64,000 nt of DNA from NCBI RefSeq assembly GCF_028649435.1, contig NZ_JAQSIN010000002.1; one strand, 5' to 3'. The notes under the pieces are model-generated. The model had not been told where the DNA came from. It did no database searches and worked only from the letters and a program-made list of their open reading frames with translations. This stretch comes from Curvibacter microcysteis. GTDB lineage: Bacteria; Pseudomonadota; Gammaproteobacteria; Burkholderiales; Burkholderiaceae_C. Positions 51,595 through 60,499 of the stretch are shown in pieces. The translations under genes and the position numbers were made by a program. The stretch's first letter is position 1. Each line of letters starts with the position of its first letter.

Positions 51595-52248
51595 ATGCGC
51601 AGCTTTGGTTTGTCTGAGTTCTTGTTCATTCTGGAAGCGGCCCGCTGGACGCTGGCCCTGTCCCTGCTGGCCTTTGTCGGCGGGGCCTTGGTCGGCCTGG
51701 CCGTGGCCTTGGCGCGCACGTCGGAGTCGCGTTGGGCGCAGTGGGCGGCCGGCCTGTTCATTCAGGTCTTCCAGGGCACGCCCTTGCTGCTGCAACTGTT
51801 CCTGATCTTCTTTGGCGCTCCGGTTCTGGGCCTGGACATCAACCCTTGGGTGGCCGCGGGCCTGGCGCTGATCTTGAACAGCGGTGCTTTCCTGGGTGAA
51901 ATTTGGCGCGGCTGCATCCAGGCGGTGCCGCGCGGCCAAAGCGAGGCGGCGCATGCCCTGGGCCTGTCGTACCTGAGCCGCATGCGCGATGTGGTGTTGC
52001 CCCAGGCCTGGCGCATCGCCGTGCCGCCCACCGTGGGCTATGGCGTGCAGATCATCAAGGGCACCTCGCTGGCCGCCATCATTGGCTTCACCGAGATCAC
52101 GCGCGCCGGCCAGATCATCAACAACGCCACCTTCCAGCCTTTGTTGGTCTTCAGCGCCGTGGCCGCCATCTACTTTGCCCTGTGCTGGCCCCTGTCCCTG
52201 CTGGCCGCGCGCATGGAGCGGCGCCAGGCGGCGGCCCAAGCGCGTTGA
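51595..52248 (+). CDS. Polar amino-acid-type ABC transporter permease 2
   Basis: 217 residues, a paralogue of permease 1. Its EAA loop is EIWRGCIQAVPRGQSEAAHAL. TTGGAGATTTGTCCC precedes the ATG. The two permeases probably form the heterodimeric channel. Confidence 0.88.
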   Translation: MRSFGLSEFLFILEAARWTLALSLLAFVGGALVGLAVALARTSESRWAQWAAGLFIQVFQGTPLLLQLFLIFFGAPVLGLDINPWVAAGLALILNSGAFLGEIWRGCIQAVPRGQSEAAHALGLSYLSRMRDVVLPQAWRIAVPPTVGYGVQIIKGTSLAAIIGFTEITRAGQIINNATFQPLLVFSAVAAIYFALCWPLSLLAARMERRQAAAQAR

Positions 52249-52315
52249 GGCCGCTGTTGAACCTCTTTCTCTTTGCTTTCCCTTCCTTTGACTTTCATTC
52301 CACCAGGAGACTGCC

Positions 52316-53134
52316 ATGACCCGTTCTGTGACCCCCCTCTCGCACGGCCTGAGCCGCCGCACCCTGAGCGCGACCTTGGTCGCTTCGGCCCTGGGCGCCT
52401 TCTTGCCCAGCTTGGGCAGCGCCCAAACCCTGGAGGAGCTGAAGAAGAAGGGTGAAATCACCATTGGCTTGCTGGTCGACTTCCCGCCCTATGGCACGAC
52501 CAACGCGCAAAACCAGCCCGACGGCTACGACGCCGACGTGGCCAAGCTGCTGGGCAAGGACTTGGGCCTGAAGGTCAACCTGGTGCCGGTGACCGGCCCC
52601 AACCGCATTCCTTTCCTGCTCACCAACAAGCTCGATCTGTTGGTGGCCTCGCTGGCCATCACGCCCGAGCGCGCCAAGCAGGTGCAGTTCTCGGCGCCTT
52701 ACGCGGCGGCGACCATCGTCTTGTTTGGCGCGGCCAAGTCGGCGATCAAGAGCGCTGCGGATCTCAAGGGCCTGCGTGTGGGCGTGGCCCGCGCCAGCAC
52801 CCAGGACGTGGCGGTGACCAAGGCCGCGCCCGAGGGCACGGAAATCCGCCGCTTTGACGACGACGCATCGGCCATGCAAGCCCTGTTGTCAGGCCAGGTG
52901 GATGCGATTGGTTGCTCGGTCACTGTGGCCGCCCAAATCAACAAGCGCGCACCAGCAGGCGCCTTTGACGTCAAGTTCAACCTGCTGCAGCAAGCCATGG
53001 GCATGGCCATGCGACCCAACCAGGCCGAGCTGCTCAAGGTGGTCAACGACTTCGTGGCGCGCAACACCGCCAATGGCGAGCTCAACAAGCTCTACCGCAA
53101 GTGGCTGGAAACCGACCTGCCCAAGCTGTCCTGA
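52316..53134 (+). CDS. ABC transporter substrate-binding protein, PBPb (HisJ/GlnH) family
   Basis: 272 residues. A signal peptide (about 1-37) with twin arginines (LSRRTLSATLVAS) may be a Tat signal. GEITIGLLVDFPPYG and PDGYDADVAKLLGKDLGLKV are lobe 1 motifs. LAITPERAKQVQFSAPYA retains the Arg that binds a ligand carboxylate. Near the end of lobe 2 the usual VDA-x-x-x-D segment reads VDAIGCSVTVA, so the Asp that usually grips the ligand amino group appears to be Ser. This fits a non-amino-acid carboxylate such as 2-ketogluconate, by inference. AGGAGACTGCC precedes the ATG. Confidence 0.88.
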   Translation: MTRSVTPLSHGLSRRTLSATLVASALGAFLPSLGSAQTLEELKKKGEITIGLLVDFPPYGTTNAQNQPDGYDADVAKLLGKDLGLKVNLVPVTGPNRIPFLLTNKLDLLVASLAITPERAKQVQFSAPYAAATIVLFGAAKSAIKSAADLKGLRVGVARASTQDVAVTKAAPEGTEIRRFDDDASAMQALLSGQVDAIGCSVTVAAQINKRAPAGAFDVKFNLLQQAMGMAMRPNQAELLKVVNDFVARNTANGELNKLYRKWLETDLPKLS

Positions 53135-53175
53135 GCCCCGCTACCCCTTCCGCCGTTCATCAGCCCTTTGCCGCC

Positions 53176-53961
53176 ATGACCCACCTTGCCCCTGCCGCAT
53201 CCGCCAGTGCCGACCCCATCATCCGCCTCGACAAGGTGTCCAAGTGGTACGGCCAATTCCAGGTGCTGACCGACATCAGCCTGAGCGTGCAGCCGGGTGA
53301 GCGCATCGTGATTTGCGGGCCTTCGGGCTCGGGCAAATCGACCCTCATCCGCTGCATCAACCGGCTGGAGACGGTGCAGCAGGGGCGCATCGTCGTCGAT
53401 GGCATCGACCTCACGGCCGGTGGACGCAACGTGGACGCGGTGCGCCAGGAGGTGGGCATGGTGTTCCAGCAGTTCAACCTGTTCCCGCACCTGACCATCT
53501 TGCAAAACTGCACGCTGGCGCCCATGCGATCGCGCGGCCTGAGCCAGGCCCAGGCCGAAGAGGTGGCCATGAAGTACCTGAGCCGAGTTCGCATCCCGGA
53601 CCAGGCGCACAAGTACCCCAGCCAACTGTCCGGCGGCCAGCAGCAGCGCGTGGCGATTGCGCGTGCGCTGTGCATGAACCCCAAGGTGATGCTGTTTGAC
53701 GAACCCACTTCGGCACTGGACCCGGAAATGGTCAAAGAGGTGCTGGACACCATGATCGGTTTGGCCGAGGACGGCATGACCATGCTGTGCGTGACCCACG
53801 AAATGGGTTTTGCGCGCAGCGTGGCCGACCGCGTGATCTTCATGGCGGACGGCCAAATCATCGAGCAGGCACCGCCCGCGCAGTTTTTTGGCCAGCCTCA
53901 GCACGACAAGACTCGGCAGTTCCTGGGCCAGATCCTGTCGTCCCATCAGGCGGCGGCATGA
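53176..53961 (+). CDS. Polar amino-acid-type ABC transporter ATP-binding protein
   Basis: 261 residues. Walker A is GPSGSGKSTL, the ABC signature LSGGQQQRVAIARAL, Walker B VMLFDEPTSALDPE, and the switch His is in VTHEMGFA. It energises the two permeases upstream. Its stop overlaps the next start as ATGA, tying the transporter to the catabolic genes. Confidence 0.94.
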   Translation: MTHLAPAASASADPIIRLDKVSKWYGQFQVLTDISLSVQPGERIVICGPSGSGKSTLIRCINRLETVQQGRIVVDGIDLTAGGRNVDAVRQEVGMVFQQFNLFPHLTILQNCTLAPMRSRGLSQAQAEEVAMKYLSRVRIPDQAHKYPSQLSGGQQQRVAIARALCMNPKVMLFDEPTSALDPEMVKEVLDTMIGLAEDGMTMLCVTHEMGFARSVADRVIFMADGQIIEQAPPAQFFGQPQHDKTRQFLGQILSSHQAAA

Positions 53962-54767
53962 GCGGTGTCGCCCAAGAAGGCTTTTCGGCGCTGATTTCTC
54001 TCACGGCCTTTGGGGCCAGCGAAGTGCAGCGCCTGGGGCAATTGCATTTCACCCAACTGGCCCATGCGGCTGGCGCCGATGGGGTTGAGGTTCGGGGTGA
54101 ACTGCTGCGTGGTGCAGCCTCGGAGCTGCAAGACCTCGCGCAAGCCACCTCCGCGCTGGGCCTGCAGCGGGTTTATTCGAGTCCGCAAGGCCTTTGGCAA
54201 GATGACGGCACCTTGGACCAGGCCGCCTTGGCGGCTGCTTTGCAGGCTGCTCAGACCTTGGATGCACCGCGCCTGAAAATGTCGATGGGGGGCTTTGGCC
54301 CGGCCTCGGTCCCCAGCTTGGCGCGCTTGCGTGCGTGCCTGGCGGATGTTTCTGCCGTCGAGTTGGTGATCGAGAACGACCAGACCCCGACGGCCGGCAC
54401 CTTGAGCGCCTTGGCGTTTTTCTCAGCGGCCTGTGCCCAGGCAGGTCACCCCTTGGGCCTGACCTTTGACATGGGCAATTGGCATTGGACTGGCGAATGC
54501 CCTTTGCAGGCCGCGCAGGCCTTGGCTCCTCAGGTGACCTATGTGCACTGCAAGGGCGTGCTGCGCCAGCCCCAACGCTGGGTGGCCGTGCCCCTGTCGC
54601 AGTCCCAAGCGCCTTGGCGTGCCGTCTTGCGGGCCCTGCCGGCCCAGGTGCCCTGGGCCATTGAGTACCCTTTGCAGGGTGAGGACTTGTTGGCCGTCAC
54701 CCGCACCGAATTGGCCTTGCTGCGGGCCGAAGCCCAGCGGGTGCGGGAATGCCGCGCAGTCTTGTGA
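53958..54767 (+). CDS. kguE: KguE-like sugar phosphate isomerase/epimerase family TIM barrel
   Basis: 269 residues, close to KguE of Pseudomonas. It is a xylose-isomerase-like barrel with ELVIENDQTP (metal-binding Glu), TFDMGNWHWTGE and YVHCKGVL. It starts within the stop of the ATPase gene. In the Pseudomonas 2-ketogluconate operon KguE is required for utilisation but its reaction is not settled. The assignment rests on family plus the order kguE-kguK-kguD and the PtxS-type operators. Confidence 0.78.
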   Translation: MSGVAQEGFSALISLTAFGASEVQRLGQLHFTQLAHAAGADGVEVRGELLRGAASELQDLAQATSALGLQRVYSSPQGLWQDDGTLDQAALAAALQAAQTLDAPRLKMSMGGFGPASVPSLARLRACLADVSAVELVIENDQTPTAGTLSALAFFSAACAQAGHPLGLTFDMGNWHWTGECPLQAAQALAPQVTYVHCKGVLRQPQRWVAVPLSQSQAPWRAVLRALPAQVPWAIEYPLQGEDLLAVTRTELALLRAEAQRVRECRAVL

Positions 54768-54843
54768 CCGCCAGCCATGGTTCGGGTCGCGCTGTGGCCC
54801 GATGGGCCATCGGTCCCATCCTCCTAATGAAGAAAGTGTTGTC

Positions 54844-55815
54844 ATGAGTTCTTCCACCAGCCCGTCCAGTTTGGATGTGATCACCTTCGGCGAGGCCATG
54901 ATGTTGCTCGTGGCCGATCGACCCGGCCCCTTGGAAGAGGCGCAGGCTTTTTACAAGCGCACCGCTGGCGCCGAGACCAATGTGGCCATTGGTTTGGCGC
55001 GCCTGGGCCTGCGGGTTGGGTGGGCCAGCCGCCTGGGCACCGACTCCATGGGGCGTTACCTGCTCGCCTCGATGCAGGGCGAGGGCATTGACTGCTCGCA
55101 TGTGATTTGCGACGCCACGCAGCGCACCGGCTTCCAGTTCAAAGGCCGGGTCACCGATGGCAGCGATCCCCCGGTGGAATACCACCGCAAGGGCTCAGCA
55201 GCGAGCCAGATGGGGCTGGCCGACATCGATGAGCCTTGGCTGCTCAGCGCCCGGCATTTGCATGCCACCGGGGTGTTTGCGGCCGTGTCGGCAAGCACCT
55301 TGCCCGCAGCGCGGCGCAGCATGGCCTTGATGCGCGCGGCGGGCCGCAGCGTCTCTTTCGATACCAACCTGCGGCCCACGCTGTGGGGCAGCGCCGATCT
55401 GATGCGGCGGGAGATCAACCAATTGGCCAGCCTGGCCGACTGGGTCTTGCCCGGCATTGACGAAGGTCGCTTGCTGACAGGGTTGAACAGTGCACAAGAC
55501 ATTGCTCAGTTTTACCTGGCCCAAGGCGCGCGCCTGGTGGTGGTCAAGCTGGGTGCCGAGGGCGCTTACTACCAGGGCAGCCACCAAGGCCAGTCTGTGT
55601 CGGGGCACGTCGAGGGCTTTCCCGTGGCCGAGGTGGTCGACACCGTGGGCGCGGGCGATGGCTTTGCCGTCGGCGTGGTCAGCGCCTTGCTGGAAGGGCT
55701 GGACGTGGCCCAAGCCGTTCGACGTGGCGCCTGGATTGGCGCGCGCGCGGTGCAGGTGCTGGGCGATACCGAGGGCCTGCCCACGCGGGCGATGCTGCTG
55801 GAGACTGGGCTGTGA
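54844..55815 (+). CDS. kguK: PfkB-family kinase, KguK/KdgK-like (2-ketogluconate kinase)
   Basis: 323-residue ribokinase fold. The N-terminal DVITFGEAMMLLVAD and GAETNVAIGLARLG contact the sugar. The C-terminal VDTVGAGDGFAVGVVSALLEG has the catalytic Asp and anion hole. KdgK phosphorylates 2-keto-3-deoxygluconate; KguK the related 2-ketogluconate at C6. Context (PtxS-type operators, kguE, kguD) favours KguK. Its stop overlaps the GTG of the next gene. Confidence 0.85.
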   Translation: MSSSTSPSSLDVITFGEAMMLLVADRPGPLEEAQAFYKRTAGAETNVAIGLARLGLRVGWASRLGTDSMGRYLLASMQGEGIDCSHVICDATQRTGFQFKGRVTDGSDPPVEYHRKGSAASQMGLADIDEPWLLSARHLHATGVFAAVSASTLPAARRSMALMRAAGRSVSFDTNLRPTLWGSADLMRREINQLASLADWVLPGIDEGRLLTGLNSAQDIAQFYLAQGARLVVVKLGAEGAYYQGSHQGQSVSGHVEGFPVAEVVDTVGAGDGFAVGVVSALLEGLDVAQAVRRGAWIGARAVQVLGDTEGLPTRAMLLETGL

Positions 55816-56828
55816 GCGTCAGCGCCTTCGCGTCCCCGCAGCGCCGCCGGGTGCTGGTGTTCCGTGAATTGCCGGCACAGCAATTGGCGCTTTTGCAGGC
55901 CCAGCATGAAGTGACCGTGGCCAATCCCCGCGTGCCGGCGCAACAAGCTGCTTTTGAGGCGGCCCTGCCACTGGCCGAGGGGATGATCGGCTCCAGCGTG
56001 CCCATCACGGAGGCCATGCTGGACCAAGCCCCGCATTTGAAAGTGATCTCGAGCATCTCGGTGGGCGTGGACAACTACCCTTTGGCGGCACTGCGTTCGC
56101 GTGGCATCACCCTTTGCCACACGCCGGGCGTGCTGACCGAGACCACGGCTGACACGGTGTTTGCGCTGATCATGGCCAGCAGCCGACGCTTGGTGGAGCT
56201 GGCCTTGCATGTGCGCGAGGGGCACTGGCAGCGCAACATCGATGAGTCCCTGTTTGGTCGCGATGTGCACGGCAAAACCCTGGGCATTCTGGGCTTTGGC
56301 CGCATCGGCCAAGCCCTGGCTCGTCGCGCGGCGCTGGGCTTCAACATGCCGGTGCTGTACCACGCGCGACGCGAGGTGGACGTGGCGCAGCAAGCGCCTG
56401 AACTGTTGGGCCGGGTGCAGCACCGACCCTTGGACGAGGTGCTGTCCCAGGCCGACATCGTGGCCGCGGTGTTGCCCTTGACCCCGGCCACCCGGGGCCT
56501 GATGAACGAAGCCACTTTTGCACGCATGAAGCCGGGGGCCATCTTCATCAATGGTGCGCGTGGAGCCATCGTGGACGAGTCGGCCTTGCTCCGAGCCCTG
56601 GACAGCGGTACGTTGGCCGCAGCGGGGCTGGATGTGTTTGCGACCGAGCCTTTGCCCATGGACTCCCCCTTGCGTCAGCACCCGAGGGTGACGGCCTTTC
56701 CGCACATCGGGTCGGCCACCCACGAAACTCGGGAAGCGATGGCCGCCATGGCCACCCGCAACCTGCTGAAAGCCCTGGCGGGCGAGGCGCCCGAGGGCTT
56801 GTATGCCGAGAGCCCTGAGCCGCTTTGA
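55812..56828 (+). CDS. kguD: KguD-like D-2-hydroxyacid dehydrogenase (2-ketogluconate 6-phosphate reductase)
   Basis: 338 residues. NAD(P) fold GILGFGRIGQALARRAAL, catalytic Arg in NGARGAIVDESAL, Glu in ATEPLPMD and His in FPHIGSATHET. This family includes glyoxylate/hydroxypyruvate and 2-ketogluconate reductases. In the operon it would reduce 2-keto-6-phosphogluconate to 6-phosphogluconate. The start is GTG with GGAG eight bases upstream. It converges with the GGDEF gene 22 bases later. Confidence 0.87.
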   Translation: MSVSAFASPQRRRVLVFRELPAQQLALLQAQHEVTVANPRVPAQQAAFEAALPLAEGMIGSSVPITEAMLDQAPHLKVISSISVGVDNYPLAALRSRGITLCHTPGVLTETTADTVFALIMASSRRLVELALHVREGHWQRNIDESLFGRDVHGKTLGILGFGRIGQALARRAALGFNMPVLYHARREVDVAQQAPELLGRVQHRPLDEVLSQADIVAAVLPLTPATRGLMNEATFARMKPGAIFINGARGAIVDESALLRALDSGTLAAAGLDVFATEPLPMDSPLRQHPRVTAFPHIGSATHETREAMAAMATRNLLKALAGEAPEGLYAESPEPL

Positions 56829-56850
56829 GACCCGCAGCAGCCCACCGGGC

Positions 56851-58035
56851 TCAAACGCTGGCGACGCTTTCGCGCTCGCTGCGGCTTTCGAGTGAGGGTT
56901 TGAACATCGAGAACTTTTCTGCCTGCATGCGCTGCATGGCGATGCTGGCCAGGGCGGACTGATCGAGGCCATCCACAGGCCACATGGCCATGCCGATGTT
57001 CACCTCCAGCTGCGCAGAGGCTTGCTTGAGCTGCAGTGGGGTCAGCAGGTTTTGGCGCAAACGTGAGATGGCGCCGCGCAGGTGGTCTTGGCTCGGGGTG
57101 TGGTGCAAGAGGATCACGAATTTGTCCTCCCCCAGATGGCAGGCGAAGTCGGCGTCGCGTGCGAACTGGCGCAGGCGCATGCCAAAAGCCCGCAGCACGT
57201 CGGTGTCCATTGACGAAGCCCGCAAGCCGTTGGCCCGGCGCAGTTCATCGATGTCAATCAGCAAATAACTGAAGCGCAGCCCCGTGCGTTGGCTGCGCGC
57301 GATTTCTTGGCGCAACACCTCCTCGAGGTAATGGGGGCCGGGCAGGGTGGTGATGGATTCTTCCCGCTGCAAGTCACGCGCAGCGCGTTGGGAGCGCAGG
57401 TAGCATCCCATGTGGACGCAATAGGTCCAACCCATCAAGAACAGCATCAGGGCCAGGCAAACCAAATCGTGGATGGGGTGCAAGGCCAGTGTGCTCGGGA
57501 GCTTGATTTGCGCACTGATGCCAGCGCGCATGGCCAGCACGGCGGCCATGCCCAACATGAAGAAGGCTGAAATGGTATTGACCAGCCGTTCGTCTGGCCT
57601 GCCGGGGCGCAGCATGGCGATGGCGCAGCCCAGCAAGAGCAGCGCATAGGTGCTGTCTTGAAACACCTGCAAAGTGATGGGCTCATCCAAGGTCAGCCAG
57701 GACAGCGCCATGAAAACAGGCAGCACCAGCAAGCCAATGCGCCATCGTTGCTGCGAGGAACGCAACATGAAGCACAGGGCGCCTTCGAGCAGCATCAGCG
57801 AGGCGGCGAAAAGAAGGCTGCCTCTCAACAGGGTTGTCAGGCTTGGGGCGGGGATCTCGTAGCGAGACAGGGTCAGCAAGCCCAGTCCCAGCCCACCCAG
57901 GCTGGCCGCGCCAGCCCACCAGGCCAGTCCAGGCATTTTGGGGTTGATGCGCCAAACGGTCACCAGCAGCACGGCCGACATGGCTGCAAGCATCACCACC
58001 AGCAAGTACAGGGTAGGACGGTCAAATAGGGGCAT
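56851..58035 (-). CDS. Membrane protein with a degenerate GGDEF domain
   Basis: 394 residues. Six or so N-terminal hydrophobic segments run to about residue 212. The GGDEF domain begins at about 225 and keeps SYLLIDIDELRRANG, but the signature at 302-306 reads GEDKF instead of GG(D/E)EF. Loss of the second Gly and the Glu suggests no diguanylate cyclase activity; it may be a c-di-GMP- or GTP-binding receptor. No EAL domain follows. It is monocistronic, with a 249-base gap upstream. Confidence 0.85.
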   Translation of the reverse strand: MPLFDRPTLYLLVVMLAAMSAVLLVTVWRINPKMPGLAWWAGAASLGGLGLGLLTLSRYEIPAPSLTTLLRGSLLFAASLMLLEGALCFMLRSSQQRWRIGLLVLPVFMALSWLTLDEPITLQVFQDSTYALLLLGCAIAMLRPGRPDERLVNTISAFFMLGMAAVLAMRAGISAQIKLPSTLALHPIHDLVCLALMLFLMGWTYCVHMGCYLRSQRAARDLQREESITTLPGPHYLEEVLRQEIARSQRTGLRFSYLLIDIDELRRANGLRASSMDTDVLRAFGMRLRQFARDADFACHLGEDKFVILLHHTPSQDHLRGAISRLRQNLLTPLQLKQASAQLEVNIGMAMWPVDGLDQSALASIAMQRMQAEKFSMFKPSLESRSERESVASV

Positions 58036-58253
58036 CAGGTGGGGGGGCGGTTCGCCAGCGTCCCCCTGATCTCGTCTTGCAGGTGCAGATACAGGGACGT
58101 GACGACCGTTCGATGGGTCACATCTTTTTGATTATCGTCATCAAATGCAAAAAATGATATGAATGGTGACCATCGGTCTGGTTGGTCGACTGAACACCCG
58201 CCGGACGTCCTCAGGCGTGAATTCCGCACGGAAACCAGTGCAGGATTTGGACA
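58036..58253. other. Intergenic region with the GGDEF gene's likely promoter
   Basis: No gene seen. 58118-58165 is A+T-rich and is the probable promoter zone of the GGDEF gene on the minus strand; no specific boxes were chosen. Confidence 0.35.
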
Positions 58254-58280
58254 GTCTTGGGGCCCGTCGATGCCCAAGAC
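58254..58280 (-). terminator. Hairpin after the acyltransferase gene
   Basis: GTCTTGGG-N11-CCCAAGAC, just downstream of the acyltransferase stop on the minus strand; no U-run. Confidence 0.45.
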
Positions 58281-58284
58281 CCCC

Positions 58285-59775
58285 TTACGGTTTGATTCGC
58301 ATCTGAACCGCTTCAGTGCGCTCAATGCCACTGACTCGGCGACGTTCGATGTAGATGGACTTGTCCCCTGTGCTCCACAGGACAGATTTGGGGACTTCTG
58401 CGGTGACCATCCCAGGGCTGATCTGGGTGCTCAGTCGCTTGCCATCCATCACCACCACGCTGCCCTCCGGGGGGGGGGCGCCCTCAATCTTGATCCACAG
58501 GGCTGAGCGTCCATTGGGTTGCTGGTTGAACGGCACGCCGGCGCGGCTTTCTCTGGGGCCAAAGTCGATCAACTGGGTGGGCATGGCCTGGAGGGGTGCC
58601 ATGTCCCAGGCGTTGGAGGCCCAGCGCGCGCCGAGGCATACCGCCAGCAGTGACACCAGAAAAACGGTGAGGGTGCGATGACGCTTCAGGGCCTGGGCCC
58701 AGCCCAGACTGCTGACATCTTTTCCCATGGCGATGGCTGGTTTCTCCACACAGCGCCAGCTGAAGGCGGCAAACACGGTGGCCAGTGCCACCGCGCCCGC
58801 GCTCAGTCCATAGGGGCTGAGCACCACAGGACTGGCCGCCATGACCAACTGCTGGCTGGGCCAGCCGTAGATGTAAATGCCATAGCTGAGGTCATGGCGA
58901 GGGCGCCAGAGTGCGCCCAAGGCGGCAGATTGACCCACCATCAGCACGATCCAGACCGCCGAGGTGTAGAAAAACAAGGCATGCAGGCCGCCCCGGGTGA
59001 GCAGGGCGGCGGAAATCAAGAGGACGCCTTGCCAAAGGGCCAAACGAATGCGGGACGAGAGCCCGTAGACCATCACCCCCGCCAGGAACATCACCGCCGC
59101 GCTGCGGCTGTAGTCGGCGTTGAACAAGGTGGTTGGCAGCAGCTCGACCAGCCCGGGGGTGAGTGCCATCAGAATGGCGACGGCCCCGGCGATGGCGATT
59201 CGGCGGCGCGTCCGGATCAAGTCCAAGGCACCGATGGCCGCCAGCACCACGTACATCTTGGCCTCCATGGGCAGGGTGTGGATGGAGCCGTTCAGGGTGG
59301 GGAGCGGGTTTTTTCCCATCACGCCTTCGATCTCCCAGCGAAGATCAAAAACACTGTTGCCCAGGATGTAGCGGTAGAACCCGTCAAAAGTCAGGTAGTT
59401 GCGCAGAGGCAGCTCGCTCATGGCTGCCATGAGGGTGGCGGTCAGCGCCAGACAGACAAACAAGCCCGGCCAGATGCGAAAAAAGCGTTTGAAGACAAAG
59501 CTGGGGATGTAGGTGTCCTTGTGGAAGCTTTGTGCCACAAAGAGCCCGCTCAAAAAGAAGAACAGCAGCACCGCCAAACCACCGACGCTGGTCAAGGGGG
59601 CAAGCGCCCGGTCGATGGGGTCTGAGTAGCCCGGCGACAGGGCAAACGAGTGGTGGTAGATGACGCTTGCCGACAGAACCAGACGCACCAAGGTGTAGTT
59701 GTTGTCGTGGCTTTCGATGGTGTCGCGCAGGGTGCGGGCTCGGGGCGGGAGGGGCGTCATGGGGGAGGGCGTCAT
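58285..59775 (-). CDS. Acyltransferase 3 family membrane protein (OafA/YrhL-like)
   Basis: 496 residues with about ten membrane helices. The N-terminal DNNYTLVRLVLSASVIYHHSFAL, key part IYHHSF, is the family's first helix with the conserved His. A soluble C-terminal domain of about 100 residues follows the last helix. Such proteins O-acetylate surface polysaccharides or lipids; the target is unknown. ATG 59775 or 59760 may be used, neither with a clear ribosome site. No polysaccharide genes are adjacent. Confidence 0.85.
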   Translation of the reverse strand: MTPSPMTPLPPRARTLRDTIESHDNNYTLVRLVLSASVIYHHSFALSPGYSDPIDRALAPLTSVGGLAVLLFFFLSGLFVAQSFHKDTYIPSFVFKRFFRIWPGLFVCLALTATLMAAMSELPLRNYLTFDGFYRYILGNSVFDLRWEIEGVMGKNPLPTLNGSIHTLPMEAKMYVVLAAIGALDLIRTRRRIAIAGAVAILMALTPGLVELLPTTLFNADYSRSAAVMFLAGVMVYGLSSRIRLALWQGVLLISAALLTRGGLHALFFYTSAVWIVLMVGQSAALGALWRPRHDLSYGIYIYGWPSQQLVMAASPVVLSPYGLSAGAVALATVFAAFSWRCVEKPAIAMGKDVSSLGWAQALKRHRTLTVFLVSLLAVCLGARWASNAWDMAPLQAMPTQLIDFGPRESRAGVPFNQQPNGRSALWIKIEGAPPPEGSVVVMDGKRLSTQISPGMVTAEVPKSVLWSTGDKSIYIERRRVSGIERTEAVQMRIKP

Positions 59776-59908
59776 GCCATGGGCATGGCGACGGGCTGGG
59801 TGTTGTTACTTTTTGTTTCGATGATAGCAATCTGCCTGTGCGCTCTTTGCGCAGCCACAAGTCGGCTGAGCCGCGCGCGAAATGCCGCCAGCGCAGGCGG
59901 CTCGGCAA

Positions 59909-60217
59909 TCAAACGCACAGCGCCAGCTGCCGCAGCAACGCCTCCAAGGTTTTCACCCCATCGCCCAAGGACAGGCCATACAGGTTCTCAGTGCCTCGCT
60001 TTTCGCACACCACCAAGCCGGCTTCGCGCAGCACTTTGAGGTGGTGGGAAATGGCGGGCCGGCTCAGCGGCAAGAGGGCAGCGATTTGGCCCACGTTGAG
60101 CCCCTGTGCTTCGCTGAGCAGCATCACAATTTGCTGGCGCGGCGCCTCACTCAAGGCCTGCAGCAGCGGCGTGGTCTGGGCAAAGTGCAGGGCCAGGCTG
60201 CGGGTGTCAGCGTGCAT
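59909..60217 (-). CDS. ArsR-family transcriptional regulator
   Basis: 102 residues, a single winged helix-turn-helix with LNVGQIAALLPLSRPAISHHLKVLREAGLV, key part LSRPAISHHLKVLREAGLV. There are two cysteines, one in VVCEKRG and one at the C-terminus (LCV), not in a classical metal-sensing pattern. It lies 15 bases after the small membrane protein gene, so both are probably one transcript. Metal or redox sensing is not supported strongly. Confidence 0.88.
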   Translation of the reverse strand: MHADTRSLALHFAQTTPLLQALSEAPRQQIVMLLSEAQGLNVGQIAALLPLSRPAISHHLKVLREAGLVVCEKRGTENLYGLSLGDGVKTLEALLRQLALCV

Positions 60218-60232
60218 GGCGAGCGTGTCTGT

Positions 60233-60499
60233 TCAACGTTTGGCTTGGTGGCGTTGCCAGGCGTACTGACCGACAAAGGCCAGGCCCAGCACCAGGCTGA
60301 ACCAGCCGACCAAGCTGGAGCCCCCCACCGCTTGTTGCAGGGCTGGTGACTTGATGAAGCTCGGCGACAGCAGCACCGCCAGCCCAATCAGCGCGCACAG
60401 AACGCCTTTGTGCAGCAAGGCTTGGTTAACGGCTTTATTCCGATGAGGCGAGGCAATCGGTGTTTCAGCGGGCTTGTGGGTTTTTGATTTTTTGGACAT
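60233..60499 (-). CDS. Small two-helix membrane protein
   Basis: 88 residues. A basic N-terminus (MSKKSKTHK) precedes two hydrophobic segments (about 34-49 and 60-77) and a basic C-terminus (WQRHQAKR). I do not recognise the family. It lies upstream of the ArsR regulator on the same strand and diverges from the SDR gene. It might be the target or partner of the regulator; this is inferred only from position. Confidence 0.7.
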   Translation of the reverse strand: MSKKSKTHKPAETPIASPHRNKAVNQALLHKGVLCALIGLAVLLSPSFIKSPALQQAVGGSSLVGWFSLVLGLAFVGQYAWQRHQAKR

